A stretch of 64,000 bases of DNA, taken from positions 61,442-125,441 of the forward strand of contig CALKBX010000012.1 in the NCBI GenBank assembly GCA_937775205.1, written 5' to 3'. Positions 63,497-64,000 of this stretch are shown here, one piece after another. The DNA is from an uncultured Verrucomicrobiae bacterium. Its GTDB lineage: Bacteria > Verrucomicrobiota > Verrucomicrobiia > Limisphaerales > UBA1100. A program made the position numbers and the translations under genes. Under the pieces are notes generated by a model. That model was not told the DNA's origin, did no database searches, and saw only the letters and a list, made by a program, of their open reading frames with translations. The number at the start of each line of letters is the position of its first letter. Position 1 is the stretch's first letter.

Positions 63497-64000
63497 CTAG
63501 GCGTACTTTTCCTGAAACTCTACGTACGCCGCCGTGATGCCCTCGCGCAGTTCCACTTTCGGCTTCCAGCCCATCGCTTCGAGCCGGGAGCCATCCATCA
63601 ACTTGCGTGCCGTGCCGTCGGGTTTGGAAGTGTCCCAATTGAGTTTTCCAGTGGTACCCCACCACCTCGGCGACCAATTCCGAAAGCTCGCGGATGGACA
63701 GCTCAGTGCCGAGGCCGACATTGATAAATTCCTCTTCGCTGTAATTTTCCATGAGGAAAACACAGGCGCGCGCGAGGTCATCGCTGTGCAAAAACTCCCG
63801 CAACGGCGAGCCGCTACCCCAACAACTGACCGCCTCCGCGCCGCTCGCCTTGGCCTCGTGAAAACGCCGGATCATCGCCGGCAACACGTGCGAGTTCTCG
63901 GGATCATAATTATCATTCGGCCCGTAAAGATTCGTCGGCATCGCGGCGATAAAATCACAGCCGTATTGTCGGCGATAGGCTTGGCACATTTTGATGCCGG
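63497..64000 (-). CDS. fcl: GDP-L-fucose synthase, partial (one frameshift)
   Basis: The gene runs off the window at 64000; its N-terminal half is missing. Visible: [78 protein letters not shown] and [26 protein letters not shown], followed after a shift near 63645 by [34 protein letters not shown]. These are WcaG/Fcl motifs. The enzyme converts GDP-4-keto-6-deoxymannose to GDP-L-fucose, fitting the two gmd genes facing it. Confidence 0.9.

Overview
The window looks like a chromosomal segment of a Gram-negative bacterium of the PVC group, most likely Verrucomicrobiota (Pedosphaera/Limisphaerales type). This is inferred from gene content, not from an rRNA gene. The pointers are a divergent FtsZ in an otherwise classical dcw cluster, an LpxI-type lipid A enzyme, a DUF5069 protein, a Tat-exported Gfo/Idh/MocA oxidoreductase next to a DUF6807 protein, a complete Bat operon, and lipoproteins with PQQ-like or leucine-rich repeats. 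No rRNA, tRNA, CRISPR array or transposase was found.

Region 1 (1-18.2 kb, plus strand) is the division and cell wall cluster: an unknown AT-rich ORF, ftsL, ftsI, murE, murF, mraY, murD, a LysM protein, ftsW, murG, murC, murB, ddl, ftsQ, ftsA, ftsZ. These genes build UDP-MurNAc-pentapeptide and lipid II, polymerise septal peptidoglycan and form the Z ring. Several genes overlap by ATGA, as in one transcription unit. Region 2 (18.2-21.9 kb, plus) holds three consecutive DUF21/CBS/CorC (CNNM-type) membrane proteins. Region 3 (21.9-27.3 kb, minus) holds a HAD hydrolase, gnd, an unknown gene, lpxI and two unknown single-TM helical proteins. A DUF5069 gene (plus) and a sugar-oxidoreductase/DUF6807 pair (minus) follow.

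Region 4 (30.6-39.1 kb, minus) is a MoxR-DUF58-DUF4381-BatA-BatB/C-BatD-BatE operon. Its BatB, BatC and TgpA-like transglutaminase parts are fused in one 918-residue protein that also carries a zinc ribbon. Region 5 (39.1-40.1 kb) is a small accessory patch with a direct repeat of about 73 bp flanking a tiny membrane protein. Region 6 (40.1-47.4 kb, minus) is the translation/transcription cluster nusA-infB-rbfA-nrnA-truB-ribF plus an ArsC/Spx-like protein. Region 7 (47.5-51.8 kb, plus) carries sppA, upp, a sigma-70 factor with a lysine/alanine-rich tail, apt and an OGG1-type glycosylase.

Region 8 (51.8-54.3 kb) is the most rearranged part. It has a second, diverged copy of the glycosylase 3' end, an LRR gene remnant, a PQQ-like lipoprotein made of eight near-identical 123-bp units, and an array of 21-bp palindromic tandem repeats. 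Region 9 (54.3-64 kb) carries comB, a Nudix hydrolase, rsmA, a class III aminotransferase, queE, an Rrf2 regulator, a DUF255 lipoprotein, two tandem gmd genes and a partial fcl gene (GDP-fucose synthesis).

Many essential genes are broken by single-base indels, especially at 1-12 kb, 19.5-27 kb and 62-64 kb, while other stretches are intact. I read these as consensus errors in a draft assembly rather than gene decay, and I annotate such genes end to end with the break points stated.
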